From MED-G116 sp038147495 (GTDB lineage: Bacteria > Pseudomonadota > Alphaproteobacteria > Puniceispirillales > Puniceispirillaceae), in contig JAYQTT010000003.1 in NCBI GenBank assembly GCA_038147495.1, positions 197,211 through 261,210 of the forward strand: a stretch of 64,000 bases of DNA. The letters are read 5' to 3'. This document shows positions 45,953 to 54,098 of this stretch, piece after piece (the first letter of the stretch is position 1; the number at the start of each line of letters is the position of its first letter). The position numbers were made by a program, and so were the translations under genes. Under the pieces are notes generated by a model, which was not told the DNA's origin, did not search any database, and was given only the letters and a program-made list of their open reading frames with translations.

Positions 45953-46255
45953 ATGTACCTCGATGTAAAGCCAGATGGATCAATCACACTTAATGAGGCC
46001 GATGATTTTAGCCGATTTGAAATCCGGTCCTCGATTGATCTTGCCCCAGGACACCTCAGCGACAATTTCTTCTCGATCGCTGAGCCGACTGACGACAACA
46101 GGTACTGGGTCAACGCTGTTGCTGTTATGCAGTTGTCATCAAAATCAGATGACCCAGAATGGTGCACTGCATTTTGGACGATGCTGGAGAAGGCCGAACC
46201 CTATGGATTCGCCGACGTTGACCAAAAACGCATCAAGTCCCATGTGAGAAAATGA
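45953..46255 (+). CDS. Hypothetical protein (100 residues)
   Basis: It begins at an ATG with GAAGGG about 9 nt upstream, 45 bp after the integrase. The composition is ordinary (MYLDVKPDGSITLNEADDF; WVNAVAVMQLSSKSDDPEW), ending in a basic KRIKSHVRK. No family recognised. It may be transcribed with the integrase. Confidence 0.55.
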   Translation: MYLDVKPDGSITLNEADDFSRFEIRSSIDLAPGHLSDNFFSIAEPTDDNRYWVNAVAVMQLSSKSDDPEWCTAFWTMLEKAEPYGFADVDQKRIKSHVRK

Positions 46256-46714
46256 GGCAGCGATTTCCTCATCGCTAGGGTCACTCCAAGGCTGAGCTGC
46301 AAATGTGTCGTTCAACTTGCGCCGACAAAGTGGACGCGTTTCTGGGCCTGGTCACTTTTTGGCCTGTTTCAAAATGCCACATATCATTTCCGGTTGAAGA
46401 GGCGCAAGTTGTCTTGGTCAGACAGCGGGATAGGGATGCGAAAAATCACCTGAGATCGCACCTGCTGTCTGTCCCGACCCCCTTCACAATATTGCAATCA
46501 AATGCTGCGTCTCTCTTCCGCAACCACTCTTTGCGAGAGTGGTCCAATGGCGACGCTCAACGATTAGAAGCATGAGATTCCAGAGGCTCAATTGACAGTG
46601 ACTTGTATTTAACGTCTTCTAGTAACGCTTGCGAGACGAGACGACATCAATATTGAATTTTGCGCGTTTCTTGATCCGTTATCTCAACATTAAGAGTAAA
46701 AAGAAGGGATACCA
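46256..46714. other. Gap between island genes
   Basis: About 460 bp without a convincing gene. A frame at 46303-46575 has no ribosome binding site and odd composition, so it is not called. The right end holds the first copy of an imperfect direct repeat (46658-46688). Confidence 0.5.
46658..46688 (+). repeat. Imperfect direct repeat upstream of SDR gene, copy 1
   Basis: TTTTGCGCGTTTCTT then GATCCGTTATCTCAAC. It recurs at 46752-46785 with a small insertion (TTTCTCTCGATCCG). Both copies lie 25-30 bp before a start codon, so this is either a duplicated leader or a repeated regulatory site. Confidence 0.6.
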
Positions 46715-46804
46715 ATGTCTCGCGGCATGACAATATTGACGCCGCCTTTCCTTTTTGCGCGTTTCTCTCGATCCGTTATCTCAACCCACAGCAAAGGCAC
46801 ATAA
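46715..46804 (+). CDS. Possible leader peptide (29 residues)
   Basis: The ATG at 46715 has AAGAAGGG six bases upstream, a better site than that of the SDR gene. The frame spans the second repeat copy and stops (TAA) 3 bp before the SDR ATG. It may serve to couple translation. The product itself (with PPFLFARFSRS) is not recognised. Confidence 0.3.
   Translation: MSRGMTILTPPFLFARFSRSVISTHSKGT
46752..46785 (+). repeat. Imperfect direct repeat upstream of SDR gene, copy 2
   Basis: Second copy of the repeat at 46658-46688, sharing TTTTGCGCGTTTCT and ATCCGTTATCTCAAC with a three-base difference between. It lies inside the short leader frame. Confidence 0.6.
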
Positions 46805-46807
46805 CAA

Positions 46808-47509
46808 ATGGATGTTAAGGGAAGAACGGCAATCGTTTTTGGAGGCACGTCAGGAATTGGCTTGGCCACCAGTGTTAAATTGATGGCAATGGGAGCATCA
46901 GTGACAGCCGTCAGCCGCAATCCGGCAAAGTCTGACCTACCGGAGACTTTGAAAACGGCTTCTGTTGATGTCTGTGACGCGGCAGCGGTTGAGGCTTTTT
47001 TTAATGATCAGGCAGAAATTGACATTCTGGTCAATTCGGCCACTGGCGGAAGCCGGGCGATTGGCCCCTTTGCGGAGATGAATGTTGATGGGTTTAAAAA
47101 CTCCTTTGCAAAGTTGTGGGGCTACAGTCATGTACTCAGGTTTGGCATCGACAAAATGGCCGAAGATGGCTCCATCGTTCTTGTTAGCGGAACGCCCGCT
47201 CGAAGGTGTAAGCCGGGCCTTGTGGCGCTATCTGCCGTTGGTGGGGCTGTGGAGGCCCTTGTCCGCGCGGTTGCTCCTGAAATCGCGCCAATCAGGTTAA
47301 ATGTGGTCTCACCCGGCTTCATTGATACGCCTATGGTGTCACTGAGCGGAGCTGAGAGAGTGGCTCATTATGAAAAACTGACAAAAGATCATGCCATTGC
47401 CCGCGCCGGAACCGCAGATGAGGTTGCAGATGCAATTTTGTTCGCGATACAGAATGACTTTGTCACAGGTACAACAATTGACGTGGATGGTGGCTGGTTG
47501 CTCTCTTGA
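46808..47509 (+). CDS. SDR-family protein lacking the catalytic Tyr-Lys pair
   Basis: 233 residues. The NAD(P) motif is intact, AIVFGGTSGIGLATSV, and NSATGG and the C-terminal GTTIDVDGGWLL match the classical SDRs. The serine is present (LVSGTPA) but YxxxK is replaced by ALSAVGGAVEAL. It may therefore be inactive as a dehydrogenase, or use a different mechanism. It starts with no strong ribosome binding site, 3 bp after a short leader frame, and a small gene follows 43 bp later in the same direction. Confidence 0.8.
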   Translation: MDVKGRTAIVFGGTSGIGLATSVKLMAMGASVTAVSRNPAKSDLPETLKTASVDVCDAAAVEAFFNDQAEIDILVNSATGGSRAIGPFAEMNVDGFKNSFAKLWGYSHVLRFGIDKMAEDGSIVLVSGTPARRCKPGLVALSAVGGAVEALVRAVAPEIAPIRLNVVSPGFIDTPMVSLSGAERVAHYEKLTKDHAIARAGTADEVADAILFAIQNDFVTGTTIDVDGGWLLS

Positions 47510-47552
47510 CAAGGCCATTATCAGGTTTTCTTGAAAATCAGGAGTTCAGCAG

Positions 47553-47867
47553 ATGTTGATGAACATAACTGTCCAAACGTTCAAAACAGAAAACGAATTA
47601 GAGTTAAGCGTATCCCGCTGGGATGCTGTAAAGGACCAATTCATGCCCCGATTTCGCGAAGCGGGCCTGACACGGTATTCATGCACGAGGATTTGGAATC
47701 GGCAGGGTCAGTACCAATTGGCTTTCGTTTTCGAATACAGGGACAAAGAGGCTATGGACGAGTGCCTTCCAATATGGAAAGAGATAGAAAAAGAATGGAA
47801 ACAGAAAATCGAGAATGTTACGGTTGGTTATCGGGGCGTTCTCATTGACCAATACGATTACAACTGA
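47553..47867 (+). CDS. Small ferredoxin-fold-like protein (104 residues), paralogue A
   Basis: It starts at the ATG at 47553 with AGGAG eight bases upstream. Its body, FREAGLTRYSCTRIWNRQGQ, FVFEYRDKEAMDEC and TVGYRGVLIDQYDYN, aligns with the product of 51342-51683 (FTDAGMLRRVVTQIWNKEQS, IIFEYRNQDAYVAC, KVVGSRGVIVHEF). The alternating strand/helix pattern suggests a dimeric alpha-beta barrel fold like NIPSNAP or ABM proteins. Function unknown. Probably co-transcribed with the SDR. Confidence 0.65.
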   Translation: MLMNITVQTFKTENELELSVSRWDAVKDQFMPRFREAGLTRYSCTRIWNRQGQYQLAFVFEYRDKEAMDECLPIWKEIEKEWKQKIENVTVGYRGVLIDQYDYN

Positions 47868-47963
47868 AAAATAACACCTAATTGAAGTGACTTGGCGCAC
47901 CGATGCCACCAGAGCAAAGAGGTGATGCGTAATTTCTTGCTAAGGCTTTTGATTACAACACAT

Positions 47964-47980
47964 GATGCAAAAATTGCATC
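47964..47980. repeat. Short perfect inverted repeat
   Basis: GATGCAA (47964-47970), three bases, TTGCATC (47974-47980). It shares ATGCAA-N3-TTGCAT with the operator between dcyD and lysR at 30010-30038, so it may be a binding site of the same or a similar regulator. Confidence 0.4.
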
Positions 47981-48119
47981 ACTGCAATGCTAAATCAGCA
48001 GTATTTGTGTTCACACATCTAACTTAACATAATGACGATGCCAACGCATTGCCTTGCCCCAACGAGGCATAGTGTTGGCAGTACGATGCTCAATATTGTT
48101 TCCTCTGTATCGAAACTTT

Positions 48120-48154
48120 ACCCCTGTAGGTAACCCCTGCAGGGGTCTTTTTTT
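48120..48154 (+). terminator. Rho-independent terminator
   Basis: ACCCCTG (48120-48126) pairs with CAGGGGT (48140-48146), or CCCCTG with CAGGGG as a compact hairpin, followed by CTTTTTTT. It is 250 bp past the small gene at 47553-47867. Confidence 0.7.
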
Positions 48155-48267
48155 GGGTTTGCTAGGGCAGTCAAACCGACAAATAAAGACACCCCTGCAT
48201 CAGCCGCCTCTAAAGTTGATGCCATCATCATGACCTCATGTCACTAATGCGCTGCCAGTCGTAAGGC

Positions 48268-48573
48268 TCACAGATCGATGCTTCCAATCGTCATGATGGT
48301 TTTGCCCGTTACAGACATTGTTTTTGGCGATAACGTCTGAGTGAACCTGCTGATATTTTCTGCAATCAGCTGTTCAATCGTTTTTTGGGTCGCTTCGTCG
48401 GGAAATTCCCAAATGACGGTGCTGACGTGAGGGGTTTGCTCATTTTTGATCGCTCTAAAACGAACATTAGGAATGTTTTCAAGTAATTCAGGCCATTTGG
48501 TTTGAAGGATCGACTCAAAGAGTTCACATTCCTCAGCAGAAGGAAACGTTCGAATAAAAACTTTGATGATCAC
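48268..48573 (-). CDS. Small hypothetical protein (101 residues), possible paralogue B
   Basis: GTG start at 48573 with AAGGTGG seven bases upstream. It has IIKVFIRTFPSAEECELFES, TVIWEFPDEATQKTIEQL and a repeated strand-helix-strand pattern. The IWEFPDEA segment resembles the FEYRDKEA segment of the two other small island proteins, so it may belong to the same fold group, but the similarity is weaker. Confidence 0.5.
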   Translation of the reverse strand: MIIKVFIRTFPSAEECELFESILQTKWPELLENIPNVRFRAIKNEQTPHVSTVIWEFPDEATQKTIEQLIAENISRFTQTLSPKTMSVTGKTIMTIGSIDL

Positions 48574-48960
48574 AACACTACCACCTTCAACACAAAAACG
48601 AGGCCCAATCGAGCCTTTGACTATGCAGCCTCAACATTCGTGTCGCAAGAGTTAAACTTAAAGTCATTGTTATTGAGTTTTGTGGGGCAGAATCCGACCC
48701 TCTTCATTCAACATGACCAGTTTCTGGCTGCAGTGTAAGTGCATATTTAGGACATAGTTTGACGATCTATGATTATAGAGTGGTGTCAGAATTTTGTCGC
48801 GTTTCAGCGCCTTTTCTTGAATCAAAATTAGGTGTCGATTGCTGGCGATTTGAGACTCGCTGGCGGCCTTACGCGCCTGTTTTATACTTCTTACCTGCGC
48901 TAACCTTAGCCGCCCCTCAGTGACTCTTAAATCGCCAGCAATGGGATGCTGAGTTGACTG
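48574..48960. other. Non-coding island stretch with a structured element
   Basis: About 390 bp without a credible gene. Its main content is the inverted-repeat element at 48838-48942. Confidence 0.5.
48838..48942. repeat. 105-bp inverted-repeat element (possible structured RNA, MITE or origin)
   Basis: The arms are 48838-48855 (ATTGCTGGCGATTTGAGA) and 48925-48942, with 17 of 18 positions complementary. Inside, GGCGGC (48862-48867) can pair with GCCGCC (48909-48914) as an inner stem. The flanks show no clear target-site duplication. It lies 18 bp after the broken polymerase-like gene, in gene-free DNA. Confidence 0.6.
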
Positions 48961-50333
48961 CTAGTTCACTTTCAGCCGTGGCTCGATGTTGGCCCTTCTG
49001 AAGAATTGTTCTTTGAGCGTTTCCATCGCAATTTGTTGGTCCGACTCACGCACAATGATGCTGTCGTGAACCGAGAAACAAGGGATGCCATGGGAGTGCA
49101 TCAGCTCAGTCATTGTCCCGATGATGATTTCGCTTTCGATGAACATCAGGTCAGCCCAGGTTATCTTCTGTGATGGCCAGTCGGCTAGCATGGGGAAGTG
49201 GTCGAGGATGACAGGCTGAAGTGACGTTACCGTCATCTTCTTTGGTCGTTCAATTCCAGCTGCCTTGATTTCCTCAATGGCGTTATCCGGCCACCTTCGT
49301 ATGGAAACCATGATGACCGATGGTGGCTGTTATCCAAGCCTTCACTATGACCCTGTTGTAACCACCCACCGAGTAAAGGTCGTTCCTATTGGGCAAGGGA
49401 TGATCTGAAATGCCATGGAGTATGGTGAGGTAGGAAGCGTTGATGTCAATTTCGACAACTCCTTCACCACCTATCGTCATCTTCTGACGTCGGTCTTCTT
49501 GATGGTCTGGTAGCTGTAGTCGCCGACACCATAAAGACGACCACCCCACTGGAAGTCGAAGCCGTCAACATCACCTCTGGCAAAGAGCCTTCGATAGCCA
49601 GAGAAACCTCCAACCCCTAACTCAAAGTCTGCAAGGAAGCTGTTCAGCGCCTTCACCTCAGCTTCCATCGCCCAGCTTTTCTCGGTGTGCTCGAACTTCA
49701 TCCGTTTGCCGGTAGCCTTGCGTCCAAACGCCTTGGTGGACTTTGCTCTGACCTCAATCACCTTCCTGGGCAGTTGGTGGATGAAACGTTCTCTCGCTTG
49801 CCCTTGACCAATTCCTGATGCCCTCGCCATCGACACCAGGACCTGCGTTGGCTGAACTGAACCTTGATGCAGGAGACAAGCCATGGAAGCCTGGGGATGG
49901 AAGGTGGTGGTGGTCCTTCATTGAACTGCCGATGATGTTTGATGTCGTTCACCAACGACCTTTAGCGTTACGGCCCAAAGAGACAATCATGAGACCAGCT
50001 TTCTCCATCGGTGAAGCTTGGTTTAGGTGTAACTATCGGCTTGAACGTCTTGTAGCCAACAGGCCGGTCTTCAAAGGCAGCAGGAGACAAGCCATGGTAC
50101 GACCAGCCATTCTCCTTGACCTCCACCGCAATCAATAGGTCGCCAACGATAAGACCAACCGCTGACCTGAAGGCAGCCATGTCTTTCGCTTTCCGTGCTC
50201 TCTGACGCTGTTCGGCTTGCTCGATGATGTTGATGATGTCGTTCACCAACGCCTTCGCCTCAGGCGACGCAGGGGGACACATCAGTCCCATGTACCTTGC
50301 GTCTGCTATCTCTTTGATGTCGTAATCAGCCAT
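48961..50333 (-). pseudogene. Broken family-A-polymerase-like (phage/plasmid-type) gene
   Basis: It is read in four fragments on the minus strand: 50333-49968, 49884-49477, 49549-49283 and 49311-48961. Joining the last three by single frame changes near 49480 and 49300 gives a continuous sequence: GGRLYGVGDYSYQTIKKTD, then GGEGVVEIDINASYLTILHG, then GIPCFSVHDSIIVRES. The motif pattern (acidic D near E-I-D, and HDS near the end) resembles motifs A and C of family-A DNA/T7-type RNA polymerases. I have seen similar proteins in mobile elements of alphaproteobacteria; polymerase activity is inferred only. It is not functional as it stands. Confidence 0.5.
49870..50097. repeat. Internal partial duplication in the broken gene
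   Basis: A 17-bp stretch, CAGGAGACAAGCCATGG, occurs at 49870-49886 and 50081-50097. Another, GATGTCGTTCACCAACG, occurs at 49941-49957 and 50235-50251. The two copies are in the same order but with different spacing, as if a segment was duplicated and one copy then shortened. Confidence 0.55.
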
Positions 50334-50387
50334 AGTCTTCTTACGGTTACTAGTACACCCGGGTCGCCTCCAGCCACTCTAGCTCAC

Positions 50388-50410
50388 ATTATTATTATTA
50401 TTACTACTAC
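50388..50410. repeat. Short ATT/ACT microsatellite
   Basis: About five ATT triplets followed by ACT triplets, in the gap between the broken gene and the MotA-like gene. Low complexity; it may mark a rearrangement point. Confidence 0.4.
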
Positions 50411-50436
50411 CTCTCCTTAGTAAGGAACCTGGGACC

Positions 50437-51120
50437 CTAAGTCGACGACGGGGCAGGACACTCATCATCAGGTGATCTAATTACGTGCTGTCGAACATCA
50501 GCGGCTACCAGGTGTTGACCTGGATCGGGTCGAGGTTGTTGCGGTGGTGGCAACGACCACGGCCCCTCCGTCAAAGACGCTTGTCGAACCAGTCGAAGGT
50601 GTGGCCTCCTCTTCTTCAGGGTGTAGCGTGGCCCAGAACCCTCATCTCTGGGCGGAACGACGATAAAGAGCGAGATGGGCTTGGTACACGCTGAACAATT
50701 GGAACAGCACCGGGAGAGATCAGAATAGGATCTGCCCAAGTGGGGAGGCTGATCTAGCCATCCCTCTTTTGGCGTCGCCGCTATCGCCATGCAGACCAGG
50801 TTCACCGTGTAGCCATAGAGCAGCGGCAGCATGGAAACGGCCAGCGCAGGTCCCATCGCGGCAACGCTGTCCCAAGCGCCAAAGGCATTTCCGGAAATAG
50901 CAATCAGACCGACCAATGCTCCAAGCCACCCAAAATAGACTGCACCAGCACCAAAATTCTTGGGCATCTGCAGCGGTTCATTCTTCAGCAACGCAAATCC
51001 GAGCGCACCGCCGAATACGAAAGTCGCACTCATAAAGTCGTTGTAAAGATGCGGGCCAACATGAACGATGGCACCGCCGATAATTCCAAGGCAGATAATC
51101 AGTCCAAAATACTTCATCAC
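50437..51120 (-). CDS. MotA-like small membrane protein with aberrant C-terminus
   Basis: The first 115 residues look like a membrane protein of MotA/ExbB shape: KYFGLIICLGIIGGAIVHVG, FVFGGALGFALLK and the PALAVSMLPLLYGYTV region. After about KEGWLDQPP the sequence turns into cysteine-, proline- and arginine-rich text of different composition, as if another DNA segment was joined in frame. Probably a truncated gene fused to foreign sequence. It is at the junction with the broken polymerase-like region. Confidence 0.45.
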   Translation of the reverse strand: MMKYFGLIICLGIIGGAIVHVGPHLYNDFMSATFVFGGALGFALLKNEPLQMPKNFGAGAVYFGWLGALVGLIAISGNAFGAWDSVAAMGPALAVSMLPLLYGYTVNLVCMAIAATPKEGWLDQPPHLGRSYSDLSRCCSNCSACTKPISLFIVVPPRDEGSGPRYTLKKRRPHLRLVRQASLTEGPWSLPPPQQPRPDPGQHLVAADVRQHVIRSPDDECPAPSST

Positions 51121-51341
51121 TTACTCCCCAAAAATAACCATCATTAGTCATGCAAAGCCTAGCACACGTGCTGGGTCGATTACAGTCGGCTCCGGCCTAT
51201 CGGAAATAGGCAAGAGGCAGAGTTGGCCTGTGTTCTTGCCCTAGTGCGTTCTTTTGTATTCGGGGTGATGTCGATGATAGCTTCCATCAGTGTACCAGAG
51301 GCAACAAAGATGATAGGGTGTTTCAAATAAGGAGTGGCTAA

Positions 51342-51683
51342 ATGACCAATACAACCATGATCAACTATTCTACCCGCGATTTCGCGACTCAAGAACAGTT
51401 GGAGCTTTACTTATTGCGGCAAGAGAAAGCCTTCTCGCCAGAAGTCATCAAACTTTTCACAGATGCGGGTATGCTTCGTCGAGTCGTCACTCAGATTTGG
51501 AATAAAGAGCAGTCATACAGGGTTGGTATAATCTTCGAATACCGAAATCAGGACGCCTACGTTGCCTGTCAGGCCCTTCTCAAAGAGCATTATCTCCCGG
51601 CAGTCGAGGGCCTGACCACCAAGGTTGTCGGATCACGTGGCGTAATCGTTCACGAGTTTGTTGCAGACGACTTTCAAGACTGA
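51342..51683 (+). CDS. Small ferredoxin-fold-like protein (113 residues), paralogue C
   Basis: ATG at 51342 with AAGGAG seven bases upstream. It aligns over about 75 residues with the product of 47553-47867, and both end in a GVIV/GVLI-type strand. The fold is probably a dimeric alpha-beta barrel; function unknown. The gene for a membrane protein follows. It is not duplicated DNA: the two genes are clearly diverged. Confidence 0.65.
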   Translation: MTNTTMINYSTRDFATQEQLELYLLRQEKAFSPEVIKLFTDAGMLRRVVTQIWNKEQSYRVGIIFEYRNQDAYVACQALLKEHYLPAVEGLTTKVVGSRGVIVHEFVADDFQD

Positions 51684-51743
51684 CCACCTCAACAACAACC
51701 AACGACACCTCTTGGCTCCTCAAACGCATGGATAGGACCACAG

Positions 51744-52114
51744 TTGGAAATCTTGTTAAATCAGCCGCAGCCAATTGCTGTTCACACCATAGCGGCCGTG
51801 GTGGCAATCGTGCTAGGTGGCCTTCAGTTGTGTATGAAGAAAGGGGGAGCCGTGCACAAAACGCTTGGCCGTATTTGGCTTGGCTTAATGCTGCTCGTCG
51901 CAACCACTTCGTTTTTCATACATGAAATTGAGTTGTGGGGGCTATACAGCCCCATTCACCTCCTGAGCATCTGGACGATTTTCTCAGTTGGAATAGCTAT
52001 CTATTACGTGCGTGTTGGTAATATCAAACGCCATAAGCAAGTTATGTTGGCATTTTATTGATGGTAATTCTGACAGGTTTCTTCACGTTACTGCCTGGCA
52101 GAGTCACGGCTTGA
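51744..52114 (+). pseudogene. DUF2306-like membrane protein, frameshifted
   Basis: It starts at a TTG with AGGA upstream and reads HTIAAVVAIVLGGLQLCMKK, VHKTLGRIWLGLMLLVATTS, SPIHLLSIWTIFSVGIAIYY, as in DUF2306 proteins. It then hits a TGA at 52059-52061, while the -1 frame continues LMVILTGFFTLLPGRVTA to a stop at 52112, matching the usual end. A single missing base near 52055 explains it. Confidence 0.6.
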
Positions 52115-52236
52115 ATCAGATTATCTTGTCTTAACAACAATCAACGACCCCTTTAATCCCCCTTTTTGAAACAGCTGTTCGTCGAACCCACTGGGGATGT
52201 TGTTTGTCGTCCATGGGACCCAAGCGAACCAGTTTC

Positions 52237-52255
52237 GGTCACACCTCAGTCACAC
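52237..52255 (+). repeat. 19-bp direct repeat, right copy
   Basis: Identical to 44920-44938 and in the same orientation, 84 bp inside the right tRNA repeat. Confidence 0.6.
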
Positions 52256-52338
52256 ACGCTTTGACAAAAGCGGCTGAATCGCTAAAATCTAAGGAATTCA
52301 CATTGAGGTGACGACCGACAAAACTGTTGTTTTTCTTG

Positions 52339-52425
<87 letters not shown>

Positions 52426-52567
52426 TGTCGATGCCGCTATCCTATCGGGGATGCCACCGCAGAACCGGATAGGGGTATAGCCGTTGCGCCACGCGCTGTC
52501 CAGTCATAAACGACGATGATGCGACAGCCTTTAAAACCCTCACCCTCGCTTGGTGACGGGGCCTTGT

Positions 52568-52834
52568 TCACTCTGTGTCTTCACCGCGTTTTGCGCGCGC
52601 TTCAAGCTCGGCCGCCATCGCATCAATAATGGTGTCGTCCGCCGCTTCAACAGCGGGAATGGCGTATTGCCCCTGAAACCACCGGCCAAGATCAACATCG
52701 GCACAGCGCGACGAGCAAAACGGACGCGGACTGCGCTGACCCGGGCTGGCCGGGGCGGCGGCTGGCGCGCCACATGTTGGGCATTTCAGCCCACCTGTTC
52801 CGGCATTTGGCGTTTCCGGGTGTTTGCCTGTCAT
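52568..52834 (-). CDS. yacG: DNA gyrase inhibitor YacG (zinc protein)
   Basis: 88 residues. The four zinc cysteines are in LKCPTCGAPA and RPFCSSRCADVDLGRWFQG, followed by QYAIPAVE, the YacG signature. It binds GyrB and inhibits DNA gyrase in known members. GGGGGAG lies eight bases before the ATG. It is the last gene of the maf-RNase E/G block. Confidence 0.93.
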   Translation of the reverse strand: MTGKHPETPNAGTGGLKCPTCGAPAAAPASPGQRSPRPFCSSRCADVDLGRWFQGQYAIPAVEAADDTIIDAMAAELEARAKRGEDTE

Positions 52835-52859
52835 CTGGTCATCTCCCCCACCATCTTCC

Positions 52860-54098
52860 CTAGCGATCCCCTAGAATATTCGCACGGCGCACATCTGACG
52901 ACACTACAAGCGTCACCTCTCTGTCAAGCGCAGCCATTGCGGCCGCTCCCGGGCCGTCAAGCCACGCCGCCATCAGCGGTGATATTTCAAGACGCGGCTG
53001 CACCAGCGTGGGACGGCGGGCGATCTCTCGCAAACCGGCAAGCGCCGCCATCATGCCATCATCAGCGGTGCTGTCGCCAAGCGGCATCCGCCCATGCGGA
53101 ACACGGCATTCAAGCAAACCCCCACGGCTGCGGCCCAATATCTCTGGATGTCTTGGATCTTCGGCAAACGCGGCGGCCAGCGCGGCGGCAAAGGCTTTTG
53201 CCCGTGTCGGGGCCAATCGCGGAACATCAATTACCAGCAGGCCAGACAGCCCGCGCAGACGAATTTGATGTGCAAGCTCCGCCGGTGCCTCATCAATCAG
53301 CGCCTCTATCGACCCGCTTTTACTGTCCAGATCGATCGCGGTAACGGCATGTGTGCGTTCAATCCAGATCTGCCCACCTGATGGCAGGCAGGCCGGTACC
53401 GCACTTGCGCGCAGCATTGCCGCTTCATACAAATCATCAAACTGATCCGCCATAATGTCGGACCGTACTTCAGCGCCGGGCGCATGGAACAAAGCACGCG
53501 TCAATGGATCACCGCCATCATAACGACGTCCACAATCAATCTCATCCGATGCCTGCGCCTTCCAACTGTTCAGCAATTGTGCCAGCTCATCATGCAGACG
53601 CTGCGATGATACACCCGTAGCGCGGCGCCGCAGAATAAGCCCAAAACCGGCGGGCAACGCCGTGGTGATATTGGCCTTCAGGACGCTGGCCTCATCCTCT
53701 GCCAGCGCCTGCGATGCCTGAACGCCCTCGCTTTCCGGCAACAACACCATAAACGCACCGGCGAGACGCGCGCCGACAACGGCCTGCCATGGCTTTTCCT
53801 CGCGTGGGGCGGCGGTAATGGTGATGTCAACAATCTGCCCTGTCGCCACCCGATCCCGCCGGTTCAACCGAACCGAGACCGGCGTGCCGTCATCAAGACG
53901 GGCACTGGCTCTGTTCTGCGATGTGAAAATCTGATCGATACGAAGGCGGTGAACCTCGCCAATACGGTCTGGCGCGTGGGCAAATTCATGCCAGATTTCT
54001 GCCACCCTGCCACCGGCCATGAACATAAGCCTGTCGAGCCCGGGGCCCTTGTCGACCCAAATTTCATCGACCTTCAAACCGTTGTTTGAAGCGGCCAT
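52860..54098 (-). CDS. Ribonuclease E/G family protein
   Basis: 412 residues, near RNase G in length. After a short N-terminus it has an S1-like region, IGEVHRLRIDQIFTSQNRA, then VLKANITTALPAGFGLILRR, and TAIDLDSKSG with the catalytic acidic residues. DVPRLA and GRSRGGLLECRV are the C-terminal core. It lacks the long tail of RNase E. It processes or degrades RNA. Its ATG overlaps the maf stop by one base. Confidence 0.85.
   Translation of the reverse strand: MAASNNGLKVDEIWVDKGPGLDRLMFMAGGRVAEIWHEFAHAPDRIGEVHRLRIDQIFTSQNRASARLDDGTPVSVRLNRRDRVATGQIVDITITAAPREEKPWQAVVGARLAGAFMVLLPESEGVQASQALAEDEASVLKANITTALPAGFGLILRRRATGVSSQRLHDELAQLLNSWKAQASDEIDCGRRYDGGDPLTRALFHAPGAEVRSDIMADQFDDLYEAAMLRASAVPACLPSGGQIWIERTHAVTAIDLDSKSGSIEALIDEAPAELAHQIRLRGLSGLLVIDVPRLAPTRAKAFAAALAAAFAEDPRHPEILGRSRGGLLECRVPHGRMPLGDSTADDGMMAALAGLREIARRPTLVQPRLEISPLMAAWLDGPGAAAMAALDREVTLVVSSDVRRANILGDR

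Noticed and set aside
46303..46575. Open frame of 90 codons in the island
   Set aside because: No ribosome binding site, odd composition, no resemblance to any protein I know.
48502..48738. Plus-strand frame of 78 codons
   Set aside because: It overlaps the start of the better-supported minus gene at 48268-48573 and has low-complexity composition.
50485..50694. Plus-strand frame of 69 codons, rich in arginine and tryptophan
   Set aside because: It lies in the region of foreign-looking sequence after the MotA-like gene; no start signal and no family.
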